A stretch of 64,000 bases of DNA from Arion vulgaris (GCA_020796225.1 CM036756.1:58682616-58746615), one strand, 5' to 3'. Positions 10,506-22,864 are shown, counted from the stretch's first letter. Translations and numbers: made by a program. Notes: generated from the letters alone by a model not told the origin.

Positions 10506-11130
10506 AGCGTGACACCACCAGAATTATAAAACTATTAATAACTTAATTGCTAACAATAACAACCCAATAAATGAATCTTTACTCTGTAACATTGATAATC
10601 ATCAGATAAAGCTGCACTTTGCATACTTCTCAAAATCTACAAGCCCTACAATCCTGGTAGACTTATTGTCTCTGTCGCTCGCGGTCTATCAATAGTGGCA
10701 TTTTTTCTCTCCAGCAAATGTCATTACAGTTTTGTCAATGTTTATTCTTATATTATATCCATTGCAAGTTAAATGGAGCCTGCTAATGTGTTGCTGTTAT
10801 GGCAAAAATGGTAGTTTGATATTAAATAACAAACATCGCTATGAATTATATTATCATAAGTTTATTTTTACAGAATGCATATATAAGATTTCATTGCTAT
10901 TTAAAAATGTGTGCAAAAATAAAAGTTCAAAACAGAAAACACATTTCAAAATAACTTGCAAAAATAACAAGATCACTTTTTTATAAAGACATGAACAGAA
11001 AATATGAAACAAGTCTGTACAATAAATGTAAAAGAATCAATTGTTTATATATCTACCCCCTAATAGTTTCCATTTTATATTCTACTTACTAATTCATTAT
11101 CGATATATATGCCCCATATATAATGCAACT
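10506..11130. other. AT-rich intronic sequence, nothing recognised
   Basis: A low-complexity-leaning A/T stretch; no repeat partner in the window and no splice-bounded frame. Confidence 0.4.
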
Positions 11131-11131
11131 C

Positions 11132-11400
11132 CCATATTGATTGATAGGACCATCATCACTGCACTTCAGTGAGTAACCATGTGTGCTCCTATATCTTTCT
11201 TACACAGGAAGATCTCAGCCACAGTGCACAAACTCTAGCACCGGCAAGGGTCCTTGATGTAAATTTGAAGATGGTGAAGATATTTTTGTAGGAATTTTAT
11301 TTTTAATATTTTGTAAGGAATTTTACCCAGGCAGCGGCTTTCCAGCCTGCTCTTCTCAGTTTTGAACTGCCGCATGTTTTTTTACGTGCTCAAATTGAAC
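11132..11400 (-). mobile_element. SINE3 copy, 5'-truncated
   Basis: Minus-strand 3' part of the SINE3 family: 'ggagcacacatggttactca', 'gagatcttcctgtgtaag', 'ttttacgtgctcaaattgaa' in reverse. The tail is AATC-rich at 11135. The tRNA head is missing. Confidence 0.75.
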
Positions 11401-11859
11401 ATTTTATATCTACTAAATAATTTCAATTTTATATTCTAGTTACTAAATCATTATCTATATATATATATGTCCCACATACTTGGGTAAAGTGTTGTAGACA
11501 AGACAAGAGGATGCCATCAAGGGAGAGAGAGGACTACTATTTGTCCCATTGATTGGGGTTAGGTAATAAAATAAACAAAATATGAATTATCAACTGCAAT
11601 AATAAATGTCACGAAAATAATGAATTTCAACATTTTCAAACTATACTTTTTATAATGAATATTTTTTCCATCCTCTTCACTGCAATATTAAAAAGAGAAA
11701 AAGGGTACATTATTTTCATTGCTAATTATATATATACTTTTTAAGTAGTAATTATTCTCAGTAAAACCACAAATGATTTTTTAAAAATATTAACCTATTT
11801 AATTTTCCAGAACTGCTTCCATTATTGATCATTATAGTACCATGGGTAAGAATGATTGA

Positions 11860-11995
11860 ATGAATGATAGGACCATCATCATTGCACTTTGGTAAATAAC
11901 CATGTGTGCTCCGATCTCCTTCTTACACAAGGAGATCTCAGCAGGAGTACATGGACTACATAGCAACAGCAAGGATCCCTAAAGGATGTATTGCT
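11860..11995 (-). mobile_element. SINE3 copy, 3' end only
   Basis: Shares 'gaccatcatcattgcacttt', 'taaccatgtgtgctccgatc' and 'aggagatctcagcaggag' with the other SINE3 copies. The tail is the AATG/AATC-rich stretch at 11850-11870. Confidence 0.7.
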
Positions 11996-12244
11996 ACTAC
12001 CTAGTGTGGGATGAATTAGCTTAATGTAAGAGTAAGAGAAAATGCTAAATTATTAAGAGAAACAAAGGAAGACCAAAAATATAATATAGAACCTGGAAAC
12101 ATAAATCAATGAGAGTTGAAAGTATAGTACAAGCTATAAAATATCACATAGGTTTATTGAAGACATGTGCTCCAGAAGTAACTGAAATCTGTATTTGTTT
12201 CAATAAATTAGTACTAATAAGGCATCCATGAATTGCATTTTTCC

Positions 12245-12465
12245 TCTTTACAGACGGTCAATTGGCAAGCATTTTATCGTGACAACTTCTGAGTTTGTGC
12301 TCGTCTTTCTTGCCTTTCAGCTTTCATTCCTAAGTCCCTCATAAGTATTGCATTCCGTGTTATGTGTCTGAGCCAAAAGCAAGGATGAAGTATCCTCTCC
12401 ATTTATGTCTAGCCTGGGCAGCTATGGGAAATGTGCCTTGTCCATTTTGAACAAACCCCTCTCTA
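12245..12465 (-). repeat. Interspersed repeat X, inverted copy
   Basis: Reverse-complement counterpart of 3062-3245. Identity is visible over most of 200 bp. Nature unknown; neither copy has a tRNA head or TIR. Confidence 0.6.
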
Positions 12466-12469
12466 CCAT

Positions 12470-13270
12470 ACTGTTTCATCCAAAGGAAAGACAAAGTCCA
12501 TACATTTGGAATCAAGCATTGTTTACAGGAAATACAGAAAATGGAATGGACACATAACCATCAAATGTCTTAGGATTCCTCCCTTCAGCTTTGTGGTTAA
12601 GGTTTACTCCTCTAGCCTTCTGCATAACTGTGCTGACCGCCAGGGCAGTGGGGATTTTCTACTAGGGTTGACTTCCCTAGCCTCTAGCTTTCCAAAGCCC
12701 CTCTGCACATGGATGTGGTTTTAACGGTATCAATCTGTGGTTACAGATGGTACCATCTACTGTCATACTGTAGCACATAAAACATCTGATCTGACCTCTG
12801 TATTAAAAAGCTATACTAAATATCATCAAATACATTACATGAAGATAAAAATGTAAAATGAACATATGTGTACACACATACTAAAGGAAGCAGAACACAT
12901 TCTTGATAAACTTCACAGTAAAATATTACAATCTACAAAAGAATACCATTCTGCACTCGCATAAATTCAATCTGAAAGCATTCTATATCAAATTAAATGT
13001 TGTGAAATAACACTAATATCATGTGATCATTGACGGACATTTGAACAGCCAAAACAGTTTGATAGTTGTCTTAATAAATAAAATGTACACCGGTCACGTT
13101 TTGAGTTTTCTGCACTCCAGATGACTGCTGTAAATGGTTATATAATTTAATATGTTAGTGCACAAAATACAAAAACCCTACTAGAGCTATGGAGAATATG
13201 CTGAACAAAGTGTTTATGGTTTCAAATTAAATACACAGGCTCCTGTTCTGACGAAAAGCAACATTTTTTC
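12470..13270. other. Intronic sequence, nothing recognised
   Basis: No repeat copy, TIR or splice-bounded frame identified. Confidence 0.4.
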
Positions 13271-13275
13271 CTTAA

Positions 13276-13494
13276 CCCTTTAGCTGCTAGGGACGTATAT
13301 ATACATTTTTTCCATTCACTTCTAAAGACGCATTAACACTTCTGTTATTATCTCTCCTCTGTGGGCTAAAGACGTGTTAACACGGTATACATTGCTACTG
13401 TCACTGCTATAGGCGTTCATTCACATTTGTGACCTAGAAACAAAGAGTAGTTATTTTTAGCTCAGCCTTCAGAAAGTATGTAGCAGTGAAAGGG
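13276..13494. mobile_element. piggyBac-like MITE (TTAA, CCCTTT ends)
   Basis: A 219-bp non-coding element between TTAA (13272-13275 and 13495-13498). Terminal repeats CCCTTTAGCTGCTA and, inverted, CCCTTTCACTGCTA. A TTAA target plus CCC-starting TIR is the piggyBac hallmark. Confidence 0.75.
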
Positions 13495-13719
13495 TTAATA
13501 GCTGAAAATACTTATACTACACACTAGGCATTAAAATAAAATACAAAGAAAGATACAGTGTTGGCATTATCAAAACTAGATGTATTGCACAGTGGGCTTA
13601 TAGTTTATTTATGCAGATATAGAAAAAACTTCTTCCTCAAACAATATACCGTTATTGAAAAAACCACTATGCTATTGCAGCTCTCTTGGTAAAACCCATG
13701 TTGATTTCTTAATCCTTGC

Positions 13720-13870
13720 TGGTTCTTCTTCTTCTTTGTGCTCGTTCTTTACGACCAATTTTAATCACTCTTTGTGATATTTTTGATCTTTGCCAAGAAC
13801 GTGTATACGTTGCACATTGGTTTGTAGGCCCTCTCCTTGCTGGTTTAATATAGTTCTCCTTCACCCTCTC
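13720..13870 (-). mobile_element. SINE-W fragment
   Basis: Matches the 3' half of the minus-strand copy at 44690: 'cgttctttacgaccaatttt', 'cactctttgtgatat', 'tgcacattggtttg', with the TTCTTCTTC tail at the left. Confidence 0.7.
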
Positions 13871-14164
13871 AGGCATACTCCAACAATAATTAATTTGGAT
13901 TTTCTGAAATTCAATATAACAGCATCATCAGCTGGTGTGTTATGAGCCAACAACGAGTCATTTATAGTGACTTCACTATGTCCCCTTTAACCATAACTAC
14001 ATGTCCCTCTACTACTACATGTGCTTTCAAAGCCCATATATAAGCTATTTTGCTTTCAACTCCCATATATAAGCTCTTTCGCTAGCAGAAATTCCATACT
14101 CAGGATAACAGATATACAGACCTGCATGTAAAAACTATTGTTAGTGTACGTAATACAGCTTTAA

Positions 14165-14345
14165 GTTGGGTAGAACAGGAGACATGAGCCTGTAGAATTG
14201 CACGGCCAGTGCAGTCGCTATGAAACTGTCCAGGTTATGATTTTTCTTCATGCCCCTGACAGAAAAACCCCCTTGGCCTAACTGAGAATTGAACCCGAAT
14301 GGAAGCCAGTACTCTAATCCATTCAGCCAGGCACTCTGACCAGCT
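14165..14345 (-). mobile_element. SINE4 copy
   Basis: On the minus strand: 'ctgaatggattagag' (A box), 'gggttcaattctcag' (B box) and 'gggcatgaagaaaa'. Copies at 20650, 33925(+) and 59590. Confidence 0.75.
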
Positions 14346-14482
14346 CGCAGACTAGACTATAATTCGATGCATCTTGAAAACCTGTGAACTGTAAATTACA
14401 ACTGTTATGGAATAATTTCCATTACAACTGTTTATGGATCAATCCCCTAAGAAGATTTCATGCGACACTGAAAAGCACTTAC

Positions 14483-14515
14483 TGGTAATTTCTTTTGATT
14501 TACTGACGGTGTTGC
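14483..14515 (-). CDS. Bap60: Candidate 33-nt microexon of BAP60
   Basis: This is 33 nt with a strong acceptor (CTGTTTCCTTTACAG) and donor (CCA|GTAAGT). In the phase set by the preceding exon it reads SNTVSKSKEIT and ends with one extra base, so it too is frame-neutral. It lies nearly 20 kb from the other microexon and 4.9 kb from exon 5. Evidence is splice signals plus phase only; no similarity to known SMARCD sequence is claimed. Confidence 0.6.
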
Positions 14516-14589
14516 CTGTAAAGGAAACAGGTGATGGGTTAGTTTTGATTACTTTCACATCAAACTGACAAATGTTCTGAAATAACTAA

Positions 14590-15078
14590 CTCTGATGAAG
14601 TTCTTAGTGAAACACAAAGTGCTTATTCAAACACTTTTAAAAACAATTTGTTACTTTGATTTAATCTATTGAGTCTGACAATGAATCTGATTGAAGCTCT
14701 TATCAGAAAGTTGTTAATTTGATTGATTGATTATTAATTATATTGATAATTATATGAACAGATTCTTATCATTATGTAATTACTTTGATGAGCAATTAGT
14801 GTAATATATTTGATGTGATGCAGATTCCTGCAGATATAATGTAGTTACTTTAATTGAGTAATTATTGCAATAAAACTAATCTGATCAAGCTTGTATCACA
14901 AAGTAGTTACTTTAATTGAGTAATTATTGCAATAAAGCGAAACTGATCAAGTACTTATCACAATGTAGCTACTTTAATTGAATAATGATTGCAATAAAAC
15001 AAATCTGATCAAGTTCTTAACACACGGTAGTTACTTTGAGTAACTATTGCAATTGAGTTCTTATACCAATGTAGTTAT
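14590..15078 (+). repeat. About 62-bp minisatellite, degenerate
   Basis: Units starting 'gtagttactttaattgagta' recur at 14841, 14903, 14964 and 15027, with more diverged units to the left ('actgatcaagttcttatcac' linkers). It abuts a TTAA MITE on the right. Confidence 0.8.
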
Positions 15079-15083
15079 TTTAA

Positions 15084-15178
15084 CTCTTAGTGGACCAGGG
15101 CAAAAGCCATGTTTTTACAAGCCATTTGTTTTTAGAATTAAAAAACGCCATTTAGTGTGGCGTTTGGTCCACAAGGAG
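15084..15178 (-). mobile_element. TTAA MITE copy (95 bp)
   Basis: Bounded by TTAA (15080-15083, 15179-15182). Termini CTCTTAGTGGACC and, inverted, CTCCTTGTGGACC. Interior 'acaagccatttgtttttaga' is in reverse orientation to the 5607 copy. Confidence 0.8.
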
Positions 15179-15384
15179 TTAAAAGTACCATTTTTACAAA
15201 TAATTTAGACTGATTAAGCTCTTATTCAAGCTAAATATAACTTCTAAAATTAACTAAACACTATAATAGGAACAACTTTTCTAAATTACATTTCTTCATA
15301 CATGACATTACTGAACCAACAATATTGACTAAAAACCACTACAACTAGATTTAGTACACACAATGTGCATGCAACGTAACAAGC

Positions 15385-16178
15385 CGTGGCCTCCGATAAC
15401 ATACGGCTGGTGAGCTCAGGTAAAAAATTCCAGGAAATAAGACCACAACTATCAAGTTATCCTCGCATTGCAATATCGTTGTATATAGACTAATTCAATT
15501 TTAAAATAACACAACATGCTAAATTAAGATTATATTATACTACAAATTAAGTTTAAAGCTAATGAATATATATACTGACTAAGACACAAGAAAGAAAGAT
15601 TACAACATGTGAAATGAGATGTCTACGAAAAGCTGTCAACGTTAAAAGGCGAGATAGAGTGAGAAACGAGAATATCAGAAGCATCGTGGTACTATACCAT
15701 GCATACAGTACATCGAGAAGCAAAGATTCAAGTGGTTCAGCCATTTAATGAGAATGGAACCACATTTACTACCATCATGTGCCTATAATAATCGACACTC
15801 AGGGGGCAGAGCACGAGGCAGGCCAAGAACAAGATGGATAGATAATATCTCAGAGTCCCTGCGAAAGCATGGACTGACAACGGCAAGCGCAACACACCTG
15901 GCACAAGATAGGAAACTAACTCTCCCCACGACGCTCACGGCAAATGTGGTTAAGATAAGATAAGATAAGATAAGATAAGATGAATATATATATATGCTCT
16001 ATCAATAAATAACCACAAACGCATAGAATTGAATAAAAGTATAAAAAAAAGTTAGTTAATTGCATATCCTGTACAGGACTTTGCGAATCACCCTAGCTTA
16101 TACAAAAACCAGCCCCTAATAAACAGGAATTTTGATTTCCCATCTGAGCTAGTAGGCCTTATGTTGCTGGGGGTCACG
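15385..16178. mobile_element. MITE-7 (7-bp TSD, long TIR), split by a LINE
   Basis: The left end CGTGGCCTCCGATAAC and inverted right end CGTGACCCCCAGCAAC open TIRs of roughly 40 bp (interior 'gagctYaggt'/'gagctagtagg'). Flanking duplication aacaagc at 15378-15384 and 16179-16185. Without the LINE inserted at 15575-15980 it is about 376 bp, like the intact copy at 62751-63096. No transposase; superfamily not assigned. Confidence 0.85.
15575..15980 (+). mobile_element. 5'-truncated LINE with (TAAGA)n tail, nested in MITE-7
   Basis: Codes for the C-terminal LINE tail in broken frames (CEMRCLRKAVNVKRRDRV, ARGRPRTRWIDNISESLRKH) and ends in 'gttaagataagataag'-type pentamers. The duplicated target tgaatatatata lies at 15563-15574 and 15981-15992. 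Same family as 26195-26690(-) and 41960-42775(+). Confidence 0.9.
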
Positions 16179-16384
16179 AACAAGCCTACAAGGTTAATTC
16201 TATTGTTGAGACAACAATTATTTTCTGGAAATTAGAGGCTGCTGCCAAAATTTAAATGTTGTACAAATATTTGGTTTAGACTTCTGTAGAACTATTCACT
16301 GATGGTGACATTACCATTTCTCACATTGTTATAATTGTGAAAGGAATGATATACAAAGTATGGTCTGTATGTTTCTGTAATTTG

Positions 16385-16425
16385 TAAAACTATAGTACTT
16401 TATTTTTATGTGTTTCGCTACACAA
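16385..16425 (+). mobile_element. Solitary PLE-terminal motif
   Basis: 'ttgtaaaactatagtacttt' followed by 'atgtgtttcgc' matches the terminal motif of the Penelope-like element and the palindromes at 34442 and 42822. It immediately precedes the 91-bp array. Confidence 0.55.
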
Positions 16426-18905
16426 AGTATGGCAGCTATGTTTAGTGAATGTACATTTTACCATGTTGTTTCTGAAACTATTTACTAATGGTGAAGTGAA
16501 TGATACACAAAGTATGGTAGTTATGTCTTGTGGTGGTATTTTTTACCATATCTCATGTTGTTTCTGAAACTATTTACTAATGGTGAGTAATGATACACAA
16601 AGTATGGTAGTTATGTCTTGTGGTGGTATTTTTTACCATATCTCATGTTGTTTCTGAAACTATTTACTAATGGTGAAGCGAATGATACACAAAGTATGGT
16701 AGTTATGTCTTGTGGTGGTATTTTTACCATTTCTTATGTTGTTTCTGAAACTATTTACTAATGGTGAAGCGAATGATACACAAAGTATGGTAGTTATGTC
16801 TTGTGGTGGTATTTTTACCATTTCTTATGTTGTTTCTGAAACTATTTACTAATGGTGAAGCGAATGATACACAAAGTATGGTAGTTATGTCTTGTGGTGG
16901 TATTTTTACCATTTCTTATGTTGTTTCTGAAACTATTTACTAATGGTGAAGCGAATGATACACAAAGTATGGTAGTTATGTCTTGTGGTGGTATTTTTAC
17001 CATTTCTTATGTTGTTTCTGAAACTATTTACTAATGGTGAAGTGAATGATACACAAAGTATGGTAGTTATGTCTTGTGGTGGTATTTTACCATTTCTATG
17101 TTGTTTCTGAAACTATTTACTAATGGTGAAGTGAATGATACACAAAGTATGGTAGTTATGTCTTGTGGTGGTATTTTTACCATTTCTTATGTTGTTTCTG
17201 AAACTATTTACTAATGGTGAAGCGAATGATACACAAAGTATGGTAGTTATGTCTTGTGGTGGTATTTTTACCATTTCTTATGTTGTTTCTGAAACTATTT
17301 ACTAATGGTGAAGTGAATGATACACAAAGTATGGTAGTTATGTCTTGTGGTGGTATTTTTACCATTTCTTATGTTGTTTCTGAAACTATTTACTAATGGT
17401 GAAGTGAATGATACACAAAGTATGGTAGTTATGTCTTGTGGTGGTATTTTTACCATTTCTTATGTTGTTTCTGAAACTATTTACTAATGGTGAAGCGAAT
17501 GATACACAAAGTATGGTAGTTATGTCTTGTGGTGGTATTTTTACCATTTCTTATGTTGTTTCTGAAACTATTTACTAATGGTGAAGTGAATGATACACAA
17601 AGTATGGTAGTTATGTCTTGTGGTGGTATTTTTACCATTTCTTATGTTGTTTCTGAAACTATTTACTAATGGTGAAGCGAATGATACACAAAGTATGGTA
17701 GTTATGTCTTGTGGTGGTATTTTTACCATTTCTTATGTTGTTTCTGAAACTATTTACTAATGGTGAAGCGAATGATACACAAAGTATGGTAGTTATGTCT
17801 TGTGGTGGTATTTTTACCATTTCTTATGTTGTTTCTGAAACTATTTACTAATGGTGAGCAATGATACACAAAGTATGGTAGTTATGTCTTGTGGTGGTAT
17901 TTTTACCATTTCTTATGTTGTTTCTGAAACTATTTACTAATGGTGAGCTAATGATACACAAAGTATGGTAGTTATGTCTTGTGGTGGTATTTTTACCATT
18001 TCTTATGTTGTTTCTGAAACTATTTACTAATGGTGAAGTGAATGATACACAAAGTATGGTAGTTATGTCTTGTGGTGGTATTTTTACCATTTCTTATGTT
18101 GTTTCTGAAACTATTTACTAATGGTGAAGCGAATGATACACAAAGTATGGTAGTTATGTCTTGTGGTGGTATTTTTACCATTTCTTATGTTGTTTCTGAA
18201 ACTATTTACTAATGGTGAAGTGAATGATACACAAAGTATGGTAGTTATGTCTTGTGGTGGTATTTTTACCATTTCTTATGTTGTTTCTGAAACTATTTAC
18301 TAATGGTGAAGTGAATGATACACAAAGTATGGTAGTTATGTCTTGTGGTGGTATTTTTACCATTTCTTATGTTGTTTCTGAAACTATTTACTAATGGTGA
18401 AGCGTAATGATACAAAGTATGGTAGTTATGTCTTGTGGTGGTATTTTTACCATTTCTTATGTTGTTTCTGAAACTATTTACTAATGGTGAAGTGAATGAT
18501 ACACAAAGTATGGTAGTTATGTCTTGTGGTGGTATTTTTACCATTTCTTATGTTGTTTCTGAAACTATTTACTAATGGTGGCTAATGATACACAAAGTAT
18601 GGTAGTTATGTCTTGTGGTGGTATTTTTACCATTTCTTATGTTGTTTCTGAAACTATTTACTAATGGTGAAGTGAATGATACACAAAGTATGGTAGTTAT
18701 GTCTTGTGGTGGTATTTTTACCATTTCTTATGTTGTTTCTGAAACTATTTACTAATGGTGAAGCGAATGATACACAAAGTATGGTAGTTATGTCTTGTGG
18801 TGGTATTTTTACCATTTCTTATGTTGTTTCTGAAACTATTTACTAATGGTGAAGCGAATGATACACACAGTATGGCACATATGTCTAGTGGGGGTACATT
18901 ATAAC
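16420..18905 (+). repeat. 91-bp minisatellite, 27 units
   Basis: Units start 'tgatacacaaagtatggtag' and contain the self-complementary 'ggtatttttacc'. Spacing is 91 bp (for example 16683, 16774, 16865). Outer units at both ends are diverged and the core is nearly homogeneous, the usual result of unequal exchange. A junction octamer varies between GAAGCGAA and GAAGTGAA. Because some registers lack stops it yields repetitive minus-strand frames that are not genes. Confidence 0.95.
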
Positions 18906-18989
18906 ATTACCATTTATTCTGCTACATACGGAACTGCAAAGAGTTATATGTGACAACTACAATTTTCTTTTTGTTGGGGTGTTTAACTC

Positions 18990-19130
18990 ATTGCTGTGTG
19001 ATTTCAAACTTTTGTTAATTAAATTTCTATTTCAAACTTTTGTTAATTACATTGCTATTTCAGACTTTTGTTAATTAACTTGCTATTTCAGACTTTTGTT
19101 AATTACATTGCTATTTCAGACTTTTGAGCA
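18990..19130 (+). repeat. About 30-bp minisatellite, 5 units
   Basis: Units 'tgctatttcagacttttgtt' + 'aattacat', imperfect. Confidence 0.8.
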
Positions 19131-19174
19131 TGAGCCAGCTCTAGTGACCTTCCCTTTGAACAATCATATCTGAT

Positions 19175-19260
19175 CCCATGGTACAGTATAGCTCAGTAGA
19201 TGTTGGACTATAAAGATGGGATTGATGTTCCTAAAATCTTATCAGTAACCCATCTGTACA
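19175..19260 (+). mobile_element. tRNA-like SINE head upstream of 48-bp array
   Basis: 'agtatagctcagtagatg' resembles a Pol III A box and 'gggattgatgttcc' a degenerate B box at tRNA-like spacing. The array begins directly after it. No other copy in the window. Confidence 0.4.
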
Positions 19261-19264
19261 GATA

Positions 19265-20275
19265 TGTGTCCTATCGAAAAATATTTCCCAAGAGTACTGG
19301 GAGGATTTATTAGGGCTAACATCAGAAATCTATTCCCAGAGTGTACTGGGAGATTGATTAGGGCTAACATCAGAAATCTATTCCCCAAGAGTACTGGGAG
19401 ATTGATTAGGGCTAACATCAGAAATCTATTCCCCAAGAGTACTGGGAGATTGATTAGGGCTAACACATCATGAATCTATTCCCCATGAGTACTGGGGATT
19501 GATTAGACTAAATCATAAATCTATTTCCCAAGAGTACCGGGGGATTGATTAGGGCTAACATCAGAAATCTATGCCCCAAAAGTACTGGAGGATTGATCAG
19601 GGCTAACATCATAAATCTATTCCCAAGAGTACTGGGGATTGATTAGGCTAACATCATAAATCTATTCCCCACGAGTACTGGGGATTGATTAGGCTAACAT
19701 CATAAATCTATTCCACAAGATTACTAGGGATTGATTAGGCTAACATCATAAATCTAGTCCCCAAGAGTACTGGGGGATTGATTAGGACTAACATCAGAAA
19801 TCTATTCCACAAGAGTACTGTGGGATTGATTAGAACTAACATCATAAATCTAGTTCCCAAGAGTACTGGGGGATTGATTAGAACTAACATCATAAATCTA
19901 GTTCCCAAGAGTACTGGGATTGATTAGAACTAACATCATAAATCTAGTTCCCAAGAGTACTGGGGGATTGATTAGAACTAACATCATAAATCTAGTTCCC
20001 AAGAGTACTAGGGGATTGATTAGGGCTAACATCATAAATCTAGTTCCCAAGAGTACTAGGGGATTGATTAGGGCTAACATCATAAATCTAGTTCCCAAGA
20101 GTACTAGGGGATTGATTAGGGCTAACATCATAAATCTAGTCCCCAAGAGTACTGGGGGATTGATTAGGACTAACATCAGAAATCTATTCCACAAGAGTAC
20201 TGGGGGATTGATTAGAACTAACATCCCAAATCCGTTCCCCAGTAATACTGGGTGATTGATTAGAGCAAACAACCC
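19265..20275 (+). repeat. 48-bp minisatellite, about 21 units
   Basis: Unit 'attgattagRRctaacatca' + 'KaaatctaKtYcccaagagt' + 'actggggg'; spacing 48 bp (19921, 19969, 20017). The length is a multiple of three and stop-free in some frames, which creates repetitive open frames on both strands without coding significance. Confidence 0.95.
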
Positions 20276-21100
20276 AAACCTATTTAAAATGGTTTACTTA
20301 CAGAAACTACATTAAAAAACTGACAGGGTTAGGAAGAATCTCAGCTCTATATTCAATTAAGAATGCTGAATTGTAAAATTACTAATATAAATGTTAGTTT
20401 GTAAGTTGTATCTTCATGTTCTATTGGAAACGAAAAAGAACAAAAGAATTTCATACTTCTATTAAATAAATTGTATAAAAATGCCCAGCTTGTGGCACTG
20501 CACACATAGTGTAAAGAAGCCCTCTTTGATTTCAAAAACAGCTTTGGAAAAATACCACATCAGAAAAGTTTGCCATGGAAAAATACCAATACTTCAGGTA
20601 TTTACTGCAGGTGTTACAGCTTTTTAGTGTGGTGTAGGACACAGGGAGGGAGCATGAACTGAGGAATGTAATGGTTGCATGGCTAGTGCAGTCACTGTTC
20701 TGGTTAGGATATTTTCTTAATACCCAACAGAAAAAAACACATCATGCATAAAATAACTTGAATTATTTAATAGTAACAGTATTAGTCACAGAGTTACAGA
20801 GTATATGTAGATGCCATTTCAAATGATTAGCAGGGGAGAAGATGTCCCAGAAATTGTCCACCATGATAACCACCAATATGGTTGGCTAAACCATGTGCAT
20901 GCACTTTCATATTTCAACAAAAATACCACATATACCTTTAGCTACTACAAACATTCAAAATGCAACTTGGCAAAATTCTATGAATACTAAACACAAGGTA
21001 ATCTATGCTCCATGCATTATGAAAACAAGAATTCACACTGAACTTATACTGAATGTGAAATAATAACCAAAAGACAGTAAGAAAATGTGGGTTGGTTCTT
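20276..21100. other. Intronic sequence with a SINE4 fragment
   Basis: Only 20650-20735 is recognisable: a minus-strand SINE4 3' portion ('tggctagtgcagtcactgtt', 'ggatattttctta'). The rest shows no repeat partner. Confidence 0.45.
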
Positions 21101-21104
21101 CTTC

Positions 21105-21245
21105 TTCAAACGCTCTATATCAACCACCTGTTAACCACTCTGTGTGATTTGTATGTGAAACTGAGCATAAGAGAGAATGTACGGTGTGCCAGTTATGCGC
21201 CTACAAGTAGGTCAGCACTTCCGATTTTGTGGTGTTTTTTATTTA
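21105..21245 (-). mobile_element. SINE-V copy, truncated
   Basis: 'cttcttcaaacgctctatat' tail side through 'gtgccagttatgcgcctaca' to 'tttttatttacta'; the 5' half is missing. Confidence 0.75.
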
Positions 21246-21551
21246 CTATGTTCTGAGGCGTTTTGGCGATATAAAATATCAAGACTTGGAGAAAACAATC
21301 ATGGATGGGTATATACAAAGAAAGAATAAAAAACATAGAAGATGGGTACATGAAGTGATCGATGAATTGCAAATGGATGAAACAGATGAGGGAATATCTT
21401 GTACACGAAAGATAGGTTTTAGGAAATTGTCATGAAAGTTCTACAAGGGTCATGTTATAATAAAGGATTTCAATGTACCCCATAGTTACCAACTACTGCA
21501 ATAAAGTAATTAAATATACCAGAATTAGTTTTAAAAACAAAGTGACTTTAA

Positions 21552-21994
21552 CTCTTTCAACACCAATCGCTACACATTGTGCCACAGCGTATTCTGTTGA
21601 ACGCCATTCCCAGCACACTGCGTCATTCGAGTTGTTTCGTTTATACACGTCTTTCGAATTTTACTTCTACTACTTTTAACCTTGTTATTCTAAGATGTTG
21701 TCCAGTTTCCTTCAAATTAGTATTTAACTCTTTGTGGACTAAATGCCACACTACGTGACTATGGGTTGGACCCCTTTTTACCAGGTGTCACACTAAAGGG
21801 TGTTTTTTATTTCTAAAAACAAATGGCTTGTGCCCTGGTCCACAAAGAGTTAATAAGAAATATATATATCTTGTGCAACTTAATATATAGTTTATTTATT
21901 GACAAGTTGTTATGATTTTGAAGAAAAAATTGCTTTTGTTGCCTCCTTTGAATTAACTGTGTACAACTGAGGAAACAACTGTGTACAGAAAGAG
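21552..21994. mobile_element. Possible TTAA element hosting a nested TTAA MITE
   Basis: Flanking TTAA (21548-21551, 21995-21998) with short ends CTCTTTC and, inverted, CTCTTTC. Only about 7 bp of TIR, so the outer element is tentative. The inner MITE at 21728-21849 is secure. Confidence 0.4.
21728..21849 (+). mobile_element. TTAA MITE copy (122 bp)
   Basis: TTAA at 21724-21727 and 21850-21853; termini CTCTTTGTGGAC in both orientations; interior 'ctaaaaacaaatggcttgtg'. Confidence 0.85.
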
Positions 21995-21999
21995 TTAAA

Positions 22000-22860
22000 A
22001 CTCTTAACAAAAATCATTCCAGAAATCATTTTTAGCAGAGATTTTGTAGAGTTGGGCTGTAAAGTTTACAATTAAGCCAAATGTTAAGGACAATATGCAA
22101 ATATTACAGAAACATTCCAAACAAACAGAGAGTTAAGACTGTCCAAGAGCATTCATATTTCCACAATATCCACACTAAATAAAGAGTCAGTTCGTTGTTT
22201 GGAAAAAAAGAATGTTAACAATTAAGGTTACTAGTTCAATCATGCATTTCTGAAACTGTTACTAAAGTCAACATGCACATCAATGTTCTTCTTTGTAGCA
22301 GAGAGGCTACTCACAACTGGCATCCTTAGTTTTAACTTGAGTGCCTGAAATGTGAACTTTTTATTAGCAAAACATCATCAATTTGGCACATGTGTACAAT
22401 TTTAACACATAAACAACTGCATTCCTTCTTCTTGTGCTCATCTACAAAGAATTCAGACGTAGTCAGTGTGTCATTACTGACTGATTTTTGCATGAAGGCA
22501 GTGTCCCCCACCAGACATGCATGCTTTTTCTGACTTCGGATGTATCTTCTGCACTGACAAACATGCAGCCAAATTTTTTTTTTATTTTTACAATATTTCA
22601 CTTTGCATGTGTATGTACAAATTAAGTTGCACATTTTGAGCTTATGAACAAAATTTGTTGAATGAGATGTCATTGTGTACATAAATGACTACTTTTAAAA
22701 CAAACTTAGAGAATGGGAAAGAATAAATTATGAACTGGTAACAGTTGGAATGTTTTAATATAATTTTAGAGTTAACTTGACTATGAAACAAATCATGGTG
22801 TAGTCTAGTCTCACAGCAAAATGGGAGCAGTTTGCGGCTTTTGGTAAATAATATTGTAAA
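22000..22860. other. Intronic sequence, nothing recognised
   Basis: A 116-codon minus-strand frame here has no motif, no repeat and no splice-compatible boundaries with BAP60 phases. Confidence 0.4.
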
Positions 22861-22864
22861 TGTT

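Noticed and set aside
16420..18905. CRISPR array
   Set aside because: Units are contiguous with no spacers of unique sequence, and the context is a eukaryotic intron.
19898..20272. Repetitive ~120-codon frames on both strands
   Set aside because: 48-bp minisatellite divisible by three; frames break wherever a unit has an indel.
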